Assembly: GCA_963704075.1 (NCBI GenBank) | Contig: CAVPGV010000011.1 | Coordinates: forward strand, 50,691-114,690 | DNA length: 64,000 nt | Reading direction: 5' to 3' | Origin: JADKAV01 sp963704075 | Lineage (GTDB): Bacteria > Actinomycetota > Actinomycetes > S36-B12 > UBA10799 | Shown: positions 1 through 8,432 of the stretch, piece by piece | How the letters are laid out: each line of letters begins with the position of its first letter | Position numbering within the stretch: the first letter of the stretch is position 1 | The notes under the pieces: model-generated | The model's input: only the letters and a program-made list of their open reading frames with translations | Databases searched by the model: none | What the model was told of the DNA's origin: nothing | Made by a program: the position numbers and the translations under genes

Positions 1-127
1 GCCGTTCGCCAACTTCAACCGGATGCACATCGTCCCGCCCTGCAACATCACCGAGGACGAGATGCGCGAGGGCCTGTCGATCGTCGACGAGGCGTTCAGC
101 GAGGTCGACTCCTACTACGCGGGGTGA
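1..127 (+). CDS. Class III (PLP-dependent) aminotransferase, C-terminal end only
   Basis: The window opens inside a gene whose last 41 codons are read here and stop at 125-127. The segment NRMHIVPPCNITEDEMREGL followed by a helical tail ending VDSYYAG matches the C-terminal small domain of class III PLP aminotransferases (the 4-aminobutyrate/acetylornithine/aspartate aminotransferase family), where VPPxxxTEEExxEGL is a common ending. The PLP lysine and the substrate pocket lie upstream of the window, so the substrate cannot be stated. It runs in the same direction as the next two genes. The family call is fairly safe; the exact enzyme is unknown. Confidence 0.6.
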   Translation, partial: PFANFNRMHIVPPCNITEDEMREGLSIVDEAFSEVDSYYAG

Positions 128-208
128 GGAGAGTTCCGCCCGGGCAAAGAGCACGACGATCGGATGAATCCGAACCAACCATGTGGCTTCGATGCGTACA
201 CTCACCGC

Positions 209-1081
209 ATGAACAAACTGCGAACCACTCGTCCGGTCTTTGTGGGCGGCGCCGTGCTCGCAGTCCTGGTCATTGCAGCGCCAACCGCTCAGGCGGACTC
301 CGTGAAGGTGAAGCTGGTCACGTCCGCAACAGTGTCTGTGGCTGGCTCGCCTGACTCGACTTTTCCCTTCAACAACGATCAGCCGTCGGTTCCCGAGGGC
401 GCTTGCGGCAAGGGATACGTTCCGATCGCCGTTGGCTGGAAAGGAACCAACACTCCCAGTTCCGGGCCCGGCTGGTTCGTGGGCGCCAAATCCAACACCA
501 CGAAGTACGGCTATCGGCTCAACATCGCGCGCGGCCTGGCACCGGGGACTATGCAGGCCCGCACTGTCTGCGCAAAAGGTCCGGTGAAGGCTGTCCGGAA
601 AGAAACGTCGCAGGGTTCGGTGCTTCGGTGCGGCGCCAAGACGGCACTGGGCTACTTGAACCTCGTGAGCGTCAAGCAGAGCGCCGCCGTCTCCTCGACA
701 CCCGCGGGCCGCTCCGGGTGGCGCCAGGAGGGGATGGCATCCCCGTACTCGCACAGCGCCGCGGTCTGTGTGGACAAGAAGGCATTCACGAAGATCCGGT
801 CCGTGACCAAGAGCACGTCTTTCGCCTTGGGCAACCGCACAGCCACTGTCGCCGCGAAGTGCCCCAAGGGAAGCCGCGCCCTCGCGTGGGGATTCTCGTC
901 ACCATTGATGCCTGCCAACGCTTGGTCGGGCAGCGGATCGGTCGAGTCGCCCTTCGTCGAATCCGCCGTCCCCGCGAAATCGAAGTGGACCGTGACCTTC
1001 TCGACTCCGGACCTTCAGGGCGCCAACCAAGCGGCTGAGGTCTCGGCGACCGCTGTCTGCGGCAAACCGCGTAGTCGATAG
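209..1081 (+). CDS. Secreted protein of unknown function
   Basis: This encodes 290 residues. I chose the ATG at 209 because it places an N-terminal signal peptide directly at the start (MNKLRTTR, then a hydrophobic run ending in APTAQA before DS), whereas the in-frame ATG at 164 adds 15 residues ahead of it. The mature part has six widely spaced cysteines, in contexts such as EGACGKGY, ARTVCAKG, VLRCGAK, AAVCVDKK, AAKCPKGS and TAVCGKP, which suggests three disulfides in an extracytoplasmic beta-rich protein. I do not recognise a family. It sits alone between the aminotransferase and glnA, with 290 bp of regulatory DNA downstream. Confidence 0.55.
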   Translation: MNKLRTTRPVFVGGAVLAVLVIAAPTAQADSVKVKLVTSATVSVAGSPDSTFPFNNDQPSVPEGACGKGYVPIAVGWKGTNTPSSGPGWFVGAKSNTTKYGYRLNIARGLAPGTMQARTVCAKGPVKAVRKETSQGSVLRCGAKTALGYLNLVSVKQSAAVSSTPAGRSGWRQEGMASPYSHSAAVCVDKKAFTKIRSVTKSTSFALGNRTATVAAKCPKGSRALAWGFSSPLMPANAWSGSGSVESPFVESAVPAKSKWTVTFSTPDLQGANQAAEVSATAVCGKPRSR

Positions 1082-1240
1082 TGGCGATCTGCGCTGCATC
1101 TTGGGAATTCACAGCCAACCACCCCCCGGGAGAAGCGATCATTGAACGCGACGTCTTTGGCCGGGACCGGCCGATGATCATCTTGGGGTCCGACGAACTC
1201 AGTATCGCTGTGCTGGCAGCAGGAATCACGCAGCAACCGT

Positions 1241-1278
1241 GTTACATCCCTGAAACAACAAGGTGACGGCCGGGAAAC
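1241..1278 (+). promoter_or_regulatory. Tandem GlnR-type operator upstream of glnA
   Basis: Two copies of the actinobacterial GlnR consensus GTnAC-n6-GAAAC are present: GTTACATCCCTGAAAC at 1241-1256 and GTGACGGCCGGGAAAC at 1263-1278. Their starts are 22 bp apart, which puts both on the same DNA face. A -10-like TATGGT follows at 1289-1294, about 80 bp before the glnA start. GlnR is the OmpR-type nitrogen regulator of actinomycetes and glnA is a classic target, so nitrogen control of glnA is inferred from the motif. Confidence 0.75.
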
Positions 1279-1372
1279 GCACGAAACGTATGGTCATGGC
1301 AGACGCACGCCACTGGCGAGCGCATGGACAAGGTGGGGGTCACCCCGCCATCGAGACAGATGAGGGAGTCTG

Positions 1373-2806
1373 ATGTTCAGCAATCCTGACGAGGTAATCC
1401 GGTTTATCCAGGAGGAGGACGTCAAATTCGTCGACGTCCGCTTCTGCGACCTGCCCGGCGTCATGCAGCACTTCAATGTCCCCGCCGAATCGGTCGACGC
1501 GGACTTCTTCGCCAACGGCCAGATGTTCGACGGCTCGTCGATCCGGGGCTTCCAGGCCATCCATGAGTCGGACATGAAACTCACCCCCGATCTGGGCAGC
1601 GCCTACCTGGACCCGTTCCGCGATGAGAAGACCCTGATCGTGAACATGTCGATCCGCGACCCGTTCACCGACGAGTTGTACAGCCGCGACCCACGCAACA
1701 TCGCCGCCAAGGCCGAGGCCTACCTGAAGTCGACGGGCATCGCCGACACCGCCTTCTTCGCACCCGAGGCGGAGTTCTACATCTTCGACTCGGTGCGCTT
1801 CGAGACCAAGCAGAACGCCGGGTACTACTTCATCGACTCCGTCGAGGGAAAGTGGAACTCCGGGCGGGAGAACGAGCCCGATGGCTCCCCGAACCGCGGC
1901 TACAAGACCCCCTACAAGGGCGGGTACTTCCCGGTTCCGCCGGTCGACCACTACGCGGACCTGCGCGACCAGATGACGCTCACCCTCGCCGAGGTCGGCC
2001 TGAGCGTCGAGCGCGCCCACCACGAGGTGGGTACAGCTGGCCAGGCGGAGATCAACTACCGCTTCGACTCGCTGGCCAAGGCCGCCGACGACGTCATGAA
2101 GTTCAAGTACGTCATCAAGAACGTGGGTTGGGCCGCCGGCAAATCGGTGACCTTCATGCCCAAGCCGATCTTCGGTGACAACGGCTCGGGCATGCACGTG
2201 CACCAGTCGCTGTGGAAGGACGGCGAGCCGCTGTTCTATGACGAACTCGGCTACGCGGGGCTCTCGGACATGGCCCGCTGGTACATCGGTGGTCTGCTCA
2301 AGCACGCCCCGGCCGTGCTGGCGTTCACCAACCCGACGGTGAACTCCTACCACCGCCTCGTGCCCGGCTTCGAGGCCCCGGTCAACCTGGTGTACTCGCA
2401 GCGCAACCGCTCCGCCTGCATCCGGATCCCGATCACCGGGAACAACCCGAAGGCCAAGCGCATCGAGTTCCGCGTGCCGGACCCCTCGAGCAACCCGTAC
2501 CTGGCCTTCTCGGCCATGCTCATGGCCGGCATCGACGGCATCAAGAACAAGATCGAGCCGGTCGAGCCGGTCGACAAGGACCTGTACGAGTTGCCGCCGG
2601 ATGAGGCAGCCAACATCCCGCAGGTGCCCGGGACGCTGTCCGATGTGCTCGACGCACTCGAAGCCGACCACGACTTCCTCACCGAGGGTGGGGTGTTCAC
2701 CGACGATCTGATCGAGACGTGGATCGACTACAAGCGGACCAACGAGGTGGACCCGATCCGCCTGCGCCCGCACCCGCACGAGTTCGAGATGTACTACGAC
2801 ATCTAG
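1373..2806 (+). CDS. glnA: Glutamine synthetase type I (adenylylatable)
   Basis: This makes glutamine from glutamate, ammonia and ATP in the cytoplasm, the main ammonia-assimilation step. At 477 residues it has the usual length of the dodecameric GSI-beta enzyme. Visible landmarks are the N-terminal beta-grasp domain (FDGSSIRGFQAIHESDM), the catalytic core with PEAEFYIFD, the ATP-loop region KSVTFMPKPIFGDNGSGMH, and NRSACIRIPITG. The adenylylation loop NKIEPVEPVDKDLYELPP contains the target tyrosine at residue 405, so GlnE, encoded 12 kb away, can switch it off. GAGGGAG lies just before the ATG. Two GlnR boxes upstream and a strong terminator downstream make it a single-gene nitrogen-controlled unit. 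It corresponds to mycobacterial GlnA1. Confidence 0.97.
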   Translation: MFSNPDEVIRFIQEEDVKFVDVRFCDLPGVMQHFNVPAESVDADFFANGQMFDGSSIRGFQAIHESDMKLTPDLGSAYLDPFRDEKTLIVNMSIRDPFTDELYSRDPRNIAAKAEAYLKSTGIADTAFFAPEAEFYIFDSVRFETKQNAGYYFIDSVEGKWNSGRENEPDGSPNRGYKTPYKGGYFPVPPVDHYADLRDQMTLTLAEVGLSVERAHHEVGTAGQAEINYRFDSLAKAADDVMKFKYVIKNVGWAAGKSVTFMPKPIFGDNGSGMHVHQSLWKDGEPLFYDELGYAGLSDMARWYIGGLLKHAPAVLAFTNPTVNSYHRLVPGFEAPVNLVYSQRNRSACIRIPITGNNPKAKRIEFRVPDPSSNPYLAFSAMLMAGIDGIKNKIEPVEPVDKDLYELPPDEAANIPQVPGTLSDVLDALEADHDFLTEGGVFTDDLIETWIDYKRTNEVDPIRLRPHPHEFEMYYDI

Positions 2807-2817
2807 GCCCTACTACC

Positions 2818-2856
2818 GGAAGGACCTCCGACCTGCGCAGGGTCGGAGGTCCTTCC
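2818..2856 (+). terminator. Rho-independent terminator of glnA
   Basis: A perfect 16-bp inverted repeat (arms 2818-2833 and 2841-2856) with a 7-nt loop starts 11 bp after the glnA stop and is followed by TTGT. The stem is GC-rich; the U tract is poor, as is common in actinobacteria. Confidence 0.85.
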
Positions 2857-2871
2857 TTGTGCACGGTGCCC

Positions 2872-3012
2872 GCCGAAAGTGGGCACGGGATCCCTCGAAC
2901 TGCCCACTTTTGGTGGTGGACATCCGCCCTTAAGCGCGCATTTCGGGCGCAATTTCCTCCCAAAGATGGCAGTTTCCTGAATTGGCCGCCATCCACTGCC
3001 CACTTTGGGAGG
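2872..3012. repeat. Intergenic palindromic repeat pair sharing a TGCCCACTTT motif
   Basis: Two hairpins lie between the glnA terminator and the next gene. The first pairs AAAGTGGGCA (2876-2885) with TGCCCACTTT (2901-2910). The second pairs an 18-nt arm at 2956-2973 with 2995-3012, 16 of 18 positions complementary. TGCCCACTTT recurs at 2997-3006, so the two hairpins share a word. No ORF is supported here. It may be a REP-like element or a regulatory fold for the downstream gene. Confidence 0.5.
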
Positions 3013-3046
3013 TCAGATCAGGATCACCCCTGATTGACTGGGGCGC

Positions 3047-4653
3047 GTGACGACTGCCGACATGGTCATCAAGGGCGCTCGGATCTGGGGCAGCACCGAC
3101 GCTGCGATCGGTATCCGAGGAGATCGCATCGTGCCCGCAGAGGTAGGCCCCAGCACGCGGGTGATCGAGGCTTCCGGCGCAACCGTGCTGCCGGGTTTCC
3201 AGGATGCCCACGTGCACACGCCCTTCGCGGGGTTGAACATGTTGCGCGTGTGGCTCAACGATGCCGTCGATCGCCGCGAGTACCTGCAGATCATCGCCGA
3301 ACACGTACGCAGCCACCCGGGCAGCGACTGGGTCACGGGCGGCGGCTGGGCGATGTCAGCCTTCCCGGGCGGCAACCCGCACAAGGCTGACCTCGACGCG
3401 ATCGTGCCCGACCGTCCGGTCTTCTTGTTGAACCGCGACGTCCACGGCGCCTGGGTCAATTCCCGGGCACTGGAGATCGCGGGGATCACCGCAACCACCC
3501 CGGATCCGCCCGATGGGCGCATCGAACGCGATCCCACGACCGGGGAGCCCACCGGCATGCTGCACGAAGGTGCGGCCTACAGCGTGAACGAACGCGTGGT
3601 CCCCGCGCCGTCGCAGGAGCAATGGCGTGCAGGCATCCTCGAGGGCCAACGCCACCTGCATTCCCTCGGAGTCACCGCCTGGCAGGACGCCTGGGTGACA
3701 CCTGCGACACAGCTGGCCTACCGCGATCTTGCCCGCGAAGGTCTCCTGACCGCACGTGTGGTCGGCGCACTCTGGTGGGACCGTCACCGCGGCCTCGAGC
3801 AGATCGACGAACTGCTCGAGGCGCACCACCGAATCAGGCTGACGGCTTCCACCCGACCACCGTCAAGATCATGATCGACGGGGTCCTGGAGAACTACACG
3901 GGCGCTCTACTCGAGCCGTACTGCGACGGATGTGGTGGCCATACCTCCAACCACGGCATGACCTTCGTAGATCCGGACCTGCTCGATGCCGCGGTCACCG
4001 CTCTGGACGGCCACGGCCTGCAAGTCCACATGCATGCGATCGGTGACCGCGCTGTGCGCATGGGGTTGGACGCAGTGCAGGCGGCCAGAACGGCCAACGG
4101 CCCGGCCGACAACCGCCACCACATCGCCCACATCCAGGTGGTCCATCCCGACGACATCTCGCGTTTCGGCCGACTCGCAGTCGTCGCCAACTGCCAGATG
4201 TACTGGGCCTCGAGCGATCCGCAGATGCAGGAGTTGACCATCCCGTTCCTCGGGGCCGAGAGGTCGGGACAGCAGTATCCCTTCGCCTCCCTGCAACGTT
4301 CGGGTGCGCTGCTGGCCGCAGGCAGCGACTGGTCGGTCTCCACGGCGAACCCGTTGGCTCAGATCGAGGTCGGGGCAACACGAATCGATCCCGCCGATCG
4401 CGATGATGCAACACCCTTCCTGCCGACTGAGGCGATCGACGTCCGCGCGGGTATCGAGGCCTTCACATCGGGTGCTGCCTACGTCAACCACGACACCGAT
4501 GGAGGGGTTCTGGTGGTGGGCAAACGAGCGGATCTCGTACTGCTGGGCGCGGACATCACCCGCGGCGCGCTGACGTCCGGTCGCGGGTTGGCAGACGTGC
4601 CGATCGACATGACGATCGCGTCGGGCCGGGTGGTGCATTCCAGGCTGGAATGA
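3047..4653 (+). pseudogene. Amidohydrolase family 3 (YtcJ-like) metal-dependent hydrolase, frameshifted
   Basis: Two overlapping frames together encode one amidohydrolase of about 535 residues. The first (GTG at 3047) carries the N-terminal beta-sandwich strand and the metal motif GFQDAHVHTPF. The second continues from about 3840 with KIMIDGVLENYTGALLEPY, the metal-binding HMHAIGDRA, IAHIQVVHPDD, and the C-terminal GSDWSVSTANP and GKRADLVLLG elements. This order is typical of YtcJ-like amidohydrolases acting on uncharacterised amides or N-formyl compounds. A single base appears to be missing at about 3830-3845. All expected catalytic motifs survive on either side, so it is either a very recent pseudogene or a sequence error. 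The substrate is unknown. Confidence 0.8.
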
Positions 4654-4683
4654 GCGCCTTGCACCGGGGCCACGCGCGCCGGC

Positions 4684-6447
4684 TCACACGGCCGGATTCA
4701 CCGAGCGGTTGTGCATCAACAACGACAGCAGGTCCTCCGGCGGCCCCACCACGTACGCGTCGTCCCCGGCCCGCAGCGTGGTCTGGCTGCGCGGTAGATG
4801 CTCGAGACCACCTTGTCTGGTCAAGGCGATCACCCTCGCCCGCATCGGCAGGTCGAGCATCGAAACCCCGGACAGCCCTCCTTCGGCCCGTACCGTTAGC
4901 CGACCCGCGATGAACGTCTCCTGATCCACCGCGAAGGTCGCGATCACATCGAGTCCCAGTGCAGCGGCCACGAACCAGGGCGCCGAAACCGCGGAGACGC
5001 TACGGACGTGGTGGAACTTGAGCCGTTGCTCGAGCATCGCCGCCAGTCGGCGATCGAAGACCCGCATGACGACAGGCACGTCGGGCCAGCGCTGGGCGAG
5101 ACTGTCGCGCACCGCCAAGCCCGTCTCAAGGTTGGCGTACTCGTCGGAGGTCAAGACCGCAACCGCGGCGGCGCTCGGAATGTTCGCCGAGACCAAGGTT
5201 TGCGCCTGGGTCGCATCTTGCGCGATGACCGGCACACCGAGGGCCCGCGCCCTGCCGATGCGGCGGTTGTTCGCATCGCGCTCCACCACGACGACTTGCT
5301 GGCCCATCGCGACCAGTCGCTCGACGACGGCCACCCCCAGCGAGCCGAGCCCCACCACGACCACGTGGTTGGTCATCCCTGTCACGCGCAGCAAGCCGAA
5401 GGTCGCGGCCAGCCGGCGGCTCACCAGGAACTCGGTGACCAATGCGTACAGGATGGCCATGAGGGCAACGGTCATGATCATGACCAAGATCGCCACGATC
5501 CGCAGATACCCTGGCTGGGCGTCGAACGCGAAGTCACCGTACCCGACGGTCGCTAGTGTCTCCACCGAGAAATAGACCGCATCGAGCAGGTCCATCTTGT
5601 CGTTGGCCGTGTCCACGTACCCGAACATGAGGATCACCGCGAACAGCGAGCCGAGCACGAACAGGCCGCTGACGGTCCATTTCAGGGCACTGTTGGCGCC
5701 GTAGGAGAGGTTGCGTGCCAGAACCTGCAGTGGCCGGCGTGTGGGCCGCCCTGGGCGGACTGGGACCCCCAGCGGCTGCGCAGGCGCCTCCTGGAAATCC
5801 GTCAGTTCGGACTCCAGGCCGACCAGAGCCACGCGGTCGCCGATGGACACCGACGTTTCGCGACTCGGGCAGATCGCCGTCGTCGCGTCTTGGTACGTGA
5901 CCAGGATCGGTGCCAGTTCCCCGAAAAGGTCCTGCAGTCTCCCCGACGCCCGCACCTCGACCTCGCGCACTGCGTAGTCGTCATCCGCTATCTGCATCCG
6001 GTGCAGCCGTTCGTCCAGCACCGATTCGACGAAGGTCGGCGCCGCCAGATCCGCCGGGTTCACGACCAGCCCCCGGGGGATCGCCGAGGTGATGGCCCTG
6101 CCCACCGCCGGATTGGACTGCCGGACGATGACGCGCGTCTGCGGAGCGAGCTCCTGCACCAGCAGAGCTGCCTCCAGGCAGCGCAGATCGTCGTCCTCCA
6201 CGCACACGACGCACACAGCGCCCGCAAGGCCCGCGGACCACAGGCTCTCCGGGTTGCGGGGGCTGGCATCCACGCGGGGCACATCGAGGGTCTGCACCAC
6301 ACGCAGGTGCTGCTCCTGTGCGGCGGTTCCGACGATCACGACCCGGATACCCGCCGATCGCAGCAGTTCCACCACCCGCACCCCGAGGCCCTGTACTCCG
6401 CACACGATCACGTGGCCGATCCAGGTCCGGGGGTTCGACGTATCCAT
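4684..6447 (-). CDS. Potassium channel protein with flanking TrkA-N/RCK domains
   Basis: This encodes 587 residues, likely an integral membrane K+ channel gated by cytoplasmic nucleotide-binding domains. The order is an N-terminal Rossmann RCK domain (VIVCGVQGLGVRVVELL), a linker, two membrane helices around the K+ selectivity filter LATVGYGDF, and a second RCK domain (HVVVVGLGSLGVAVVERL) with a C-terminal TrkA-C-like part. I used the ATG at 6447; earlier in-frame codons add 72 non-conserved residues. A TAACGT -10-like hexamer lies 10 nt upstream of that ATG. RCK domains ahead of the pore are less common than the pore-first KtrC/MthK arrangement but are known in actinobacterial channels. The neighbouring divergent gene is unrelated. 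Confidence 0.85.
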   Translation of the reverse strand: MDTSNPRTWIGHVIVCGVQGLGVRVVELLRSAGIRVVIVGTAAQEQHLRVVQTLDVPRVDASPRNPESLWSAGLAGAVCVVCVEDDDLRCLEAALLVQELAPQTRVIVRQSNPAVGRAITSAIPRGLVVNPADLAAPTFVESVLDERLHRMQIADDDYAVREVEVRASGRLQDLFGELAPILVTYQDATTAICPSRETSVSIGDRVALVGLESELTDFQEAPAQPLGVPVRPGRPTRRPLQVLARNLSYGANSALKWTVSGLFVLGSLFAVILMFGYVDTANDKMDLLDAVYFSVETLATVGYGDFAFDAQPGYLRIVAILVMIMTVALMAILYALVTEFLVSRRLAATFGLLRVTGMTNHVVVVGLGSLGVAVVERLVAMGQQVVVVERDANNRRIGRARALGVPVIAQDATQAQTLVSANIPSAAAVAVLTSDEYANLETGLAVRDSLAQRWPDVPVVMRVFDRRLAAMLEQRLKFHHVRSVSAVSAPWFVAAALGLDVIATFAVDQETFIAGRLTVRAEGGLSGVSMLDLPMRARVIALTRQGGLEHLPRSQTTLRAGDDAYVVGPPEDLLSLLMHNRSVNPAV

Positions 6448-6731
6448 AGCGGTTCGCACGTTACCGATCACGGGGCCGGGATGTGTCCGTGTCGGCACAC
6501 ACCGACGACGTGACCGTGCGGTCACCGAATTCGCCGAACACGCCGTACGGTCATGCCGCTGGAGGTCGCCACCGCCAGGTCGCTCCAACCAAGGCGCCAC
6601 TGGCACTGACCGCGGACGAGTCGCGATTCCACTACTGCAACGCAATCGGCCGCCCCGCTGCACGAGTGTCGACTCGCACCGGACCCTCGCCGCGGCGTAG
6701 CGTCAGGTCCGGACAGCGAACAGGAGTCGGC

Positions 6732-8423
6732 ATGCGTCAGCGAGTGGGAGAGATCCTGGTCGCGTGGGGGGCGATCACCCAGGAGGAATTGCGCCACTGC
6801 CTGGTGGTGCAGTCACAGGAGCCGCCGCGACAGCGAAGGCGATTGGGCCGCATCCTGCTCGACGAGGAGCGGGTGACCGAGATCGCATTGGCCGCTGCGC
6901 TGGCCCGAGCCCATGGACTGAGTTCGGTGGATCTGACGCAGGAGGAGATCGACCCTGACGTCTCCCGCTCGATCCCCCAGATCGTGGCGACGAAGGCGCT
7001 CGTGGTCCCGCTGTCGCGCCACGACAACGTGTTGCGCGTGGCGGCCGCAGACCCTGTCGACGTGGTCGGGCTCGACGACATCCGTCTGCACCTGCAGCGC
7101 AAACACCGCGGCATGACCCTCGAGGTGGTAGTGGCGCCGGAGAGCCAGATCAGGCGGCGACTGGCCGCCACCTGGAGCGAGGCCAATGCGTTCGACGCCC
7201 TCGAAGGCTTCGACGAGTCGCAGAAAGCCGCACCGGTCGAGTCGGAAACAGGAGCCGGCGACGAGGGCGCCGTGGCCGCGGTCCACCAGATCCTGGCCAC
7301 CGCCATTCGGATGGGCGCAAGCGACATCCACATCGAGCCGATGGCCGACGAAGTGCGAGTGCGGATGCGGGTGGATGGAGGCCTGCGCAAGGTGATGACC
7401 CTGCCCCGCTCCGGCCAGGCGCCACTCACCTCGCGCATCAAGATCATCGCGAACCTGGACATCGCCCAGAAGCGCGTGCCACAGGACGGCCGGGCGCGAG
7501 TCCGCCTCGACGGGGTGGGGCGCAACATCCGGGTCTCGACGCTGCCGACGTTGCACGGCGAGACACTCGTGATCCGGCTGCTGGCCGACATCGGGGAACT
7601 GCCGGCCCTGACGGCACTGGGAATCCCCGACGACATGCTGTCGAGAGTGCACCAGGCGCTGCGCAGCAATCAGGGTCTGGTGCTCATCACCGGGCCCACC
7701 GGCTCGGGCAAGACCACGACGCTGTATTCAGCCATCCACGAGGTCGTGACCGGCGACCGAAACCTCATCACGCTGGAGGAGCCGGTCGAGATCGAACTGC
7801 CCGGGGTCAGCCAGGTGCAGATCGACGAGAAGTCCGGCATGACCTTCGCCGCCGGCCTGCGCTCGGTCCTGCGGCAGGACCCGGACATCATCATGGTCGG
7901 CGAGATCCGGGACAAGGTGACCGCCGAGTTGGCGATCCGGGCCGCGCTGACCGGTCACCTGGTACTGGCCACCGTGCACACCGTCGACGCACCCTCGGCG
8001 GTGATGCGACTGGTCGACATGGGTGTGCCGCGGTACCTGATCGCCTCGTCGCTGATCATGGTGATCGCACAGCGACTCGTGCGAAGGCCCTGTCCCCACT
8101 GCATGGCTCCCGACCCGGCGGACGCCGAAACCCGGGAACGCCTGCACCTCACCGATGCCCAGGCGGCGAGCATGGTCGCGGGCAAAGGTTGCGAACGGTG
8201 CGACGCGCACGGGTACCGCGGCCGGATGGGCGTCTTCGAGGTGCTGCCCGTGAGCAAGGCGGTGCGGGCGGCGCTCACCTCCGGCGGGGACGAGGAGGTC
8301 CTGGCGAAAGCCGCCACCCCCGAGGGATGGAAGCCGCTGCTCGAGGCCGGGGTGGAATTGGCCACGCGACACGAGACAACCACCGCGGAGTTGTTAAGGG
8401 TTCTCCTGTCGGGCGCTTCCTGA
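6732..8423 (+). CDS. GspE/PilB/type II secretion-family ATPase
   Basis: This encodes 563 residues from the ATG at 6732, preceded by CAGGAG. The N-terminal MshEN-type domain (VGEILVAWGAITQEELRHC, GRILLDEERVTE) is followed by the hexameric ATPase core: Walker A GPTGSGKTTTLYS, an Asp box near LEEPVEIELPGVSQ, Walker B PDIIMVGEIRD, and a C-terminal zinc-binding CPHC...CERC pair. PilB/GspE enzymes power pilus or pseudopilus assembly at the inner membrane. No pilin, PilC/GspF, prepilin peptidase or secretin gene lies nearby, so its partners must be encoded elsewhere. It diverges from the K+ channel gene. Confidence 0.9.
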   Translation: MRQRVGEILVAWGAITQEELRHCLVVQSQEPPRQRRRLGRILLDEERVTEIALAAALARAHGLSSVDLTQEEIDPDVSRSIPQIVATKALVVPLSRHDNVLRVAAADPVDVVGLDDIRLHLQRKHRGMTLEVVVAPESQIRRRLAATWSEANAFDALEGFDESQKAAPVESETGAGDEGAVAAVHQILATAIRMGASDIHIEPMADEVRVRMRVDGGLRKVMTLPRSGQAPLTSRIKIIANLDIAQKRVPQDGRARVRLDGVGRNIRVSTLPTLHGETLVIRLLADIGELPALTALGIPDDMLSRVHQALRSNQGLVLITGPTGSGKTTTLYSAIHEVVTGDRNLITLEEPVEIELPGVSQVQIDEKSGMTFAAGLRSVLRQDPDIIMVGEIRDKVTAELAIRAALTGHLVLATVHTVDAPSAVMRLVDMGVPRYLIASSLIMVIAQRLVRRPCPHCMAPDPADAETRERLHLTDAQAASMVAGKGCERCDAHGYRGRMGVFEVLPVSKAVRAALTSGGDEEVLAKAATPEGWKPLLEAGVELATRHETTTAELLRVLLSGAS

Positions 8424-8432
8424 CGGCGGATC

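Noticed and set aside
1340..2779. 479-residue open frame antisense to glnA
   Set aside because: It mirrors glnA codon positions and contains no recognisable domain; glnA on the plus strand is certain.
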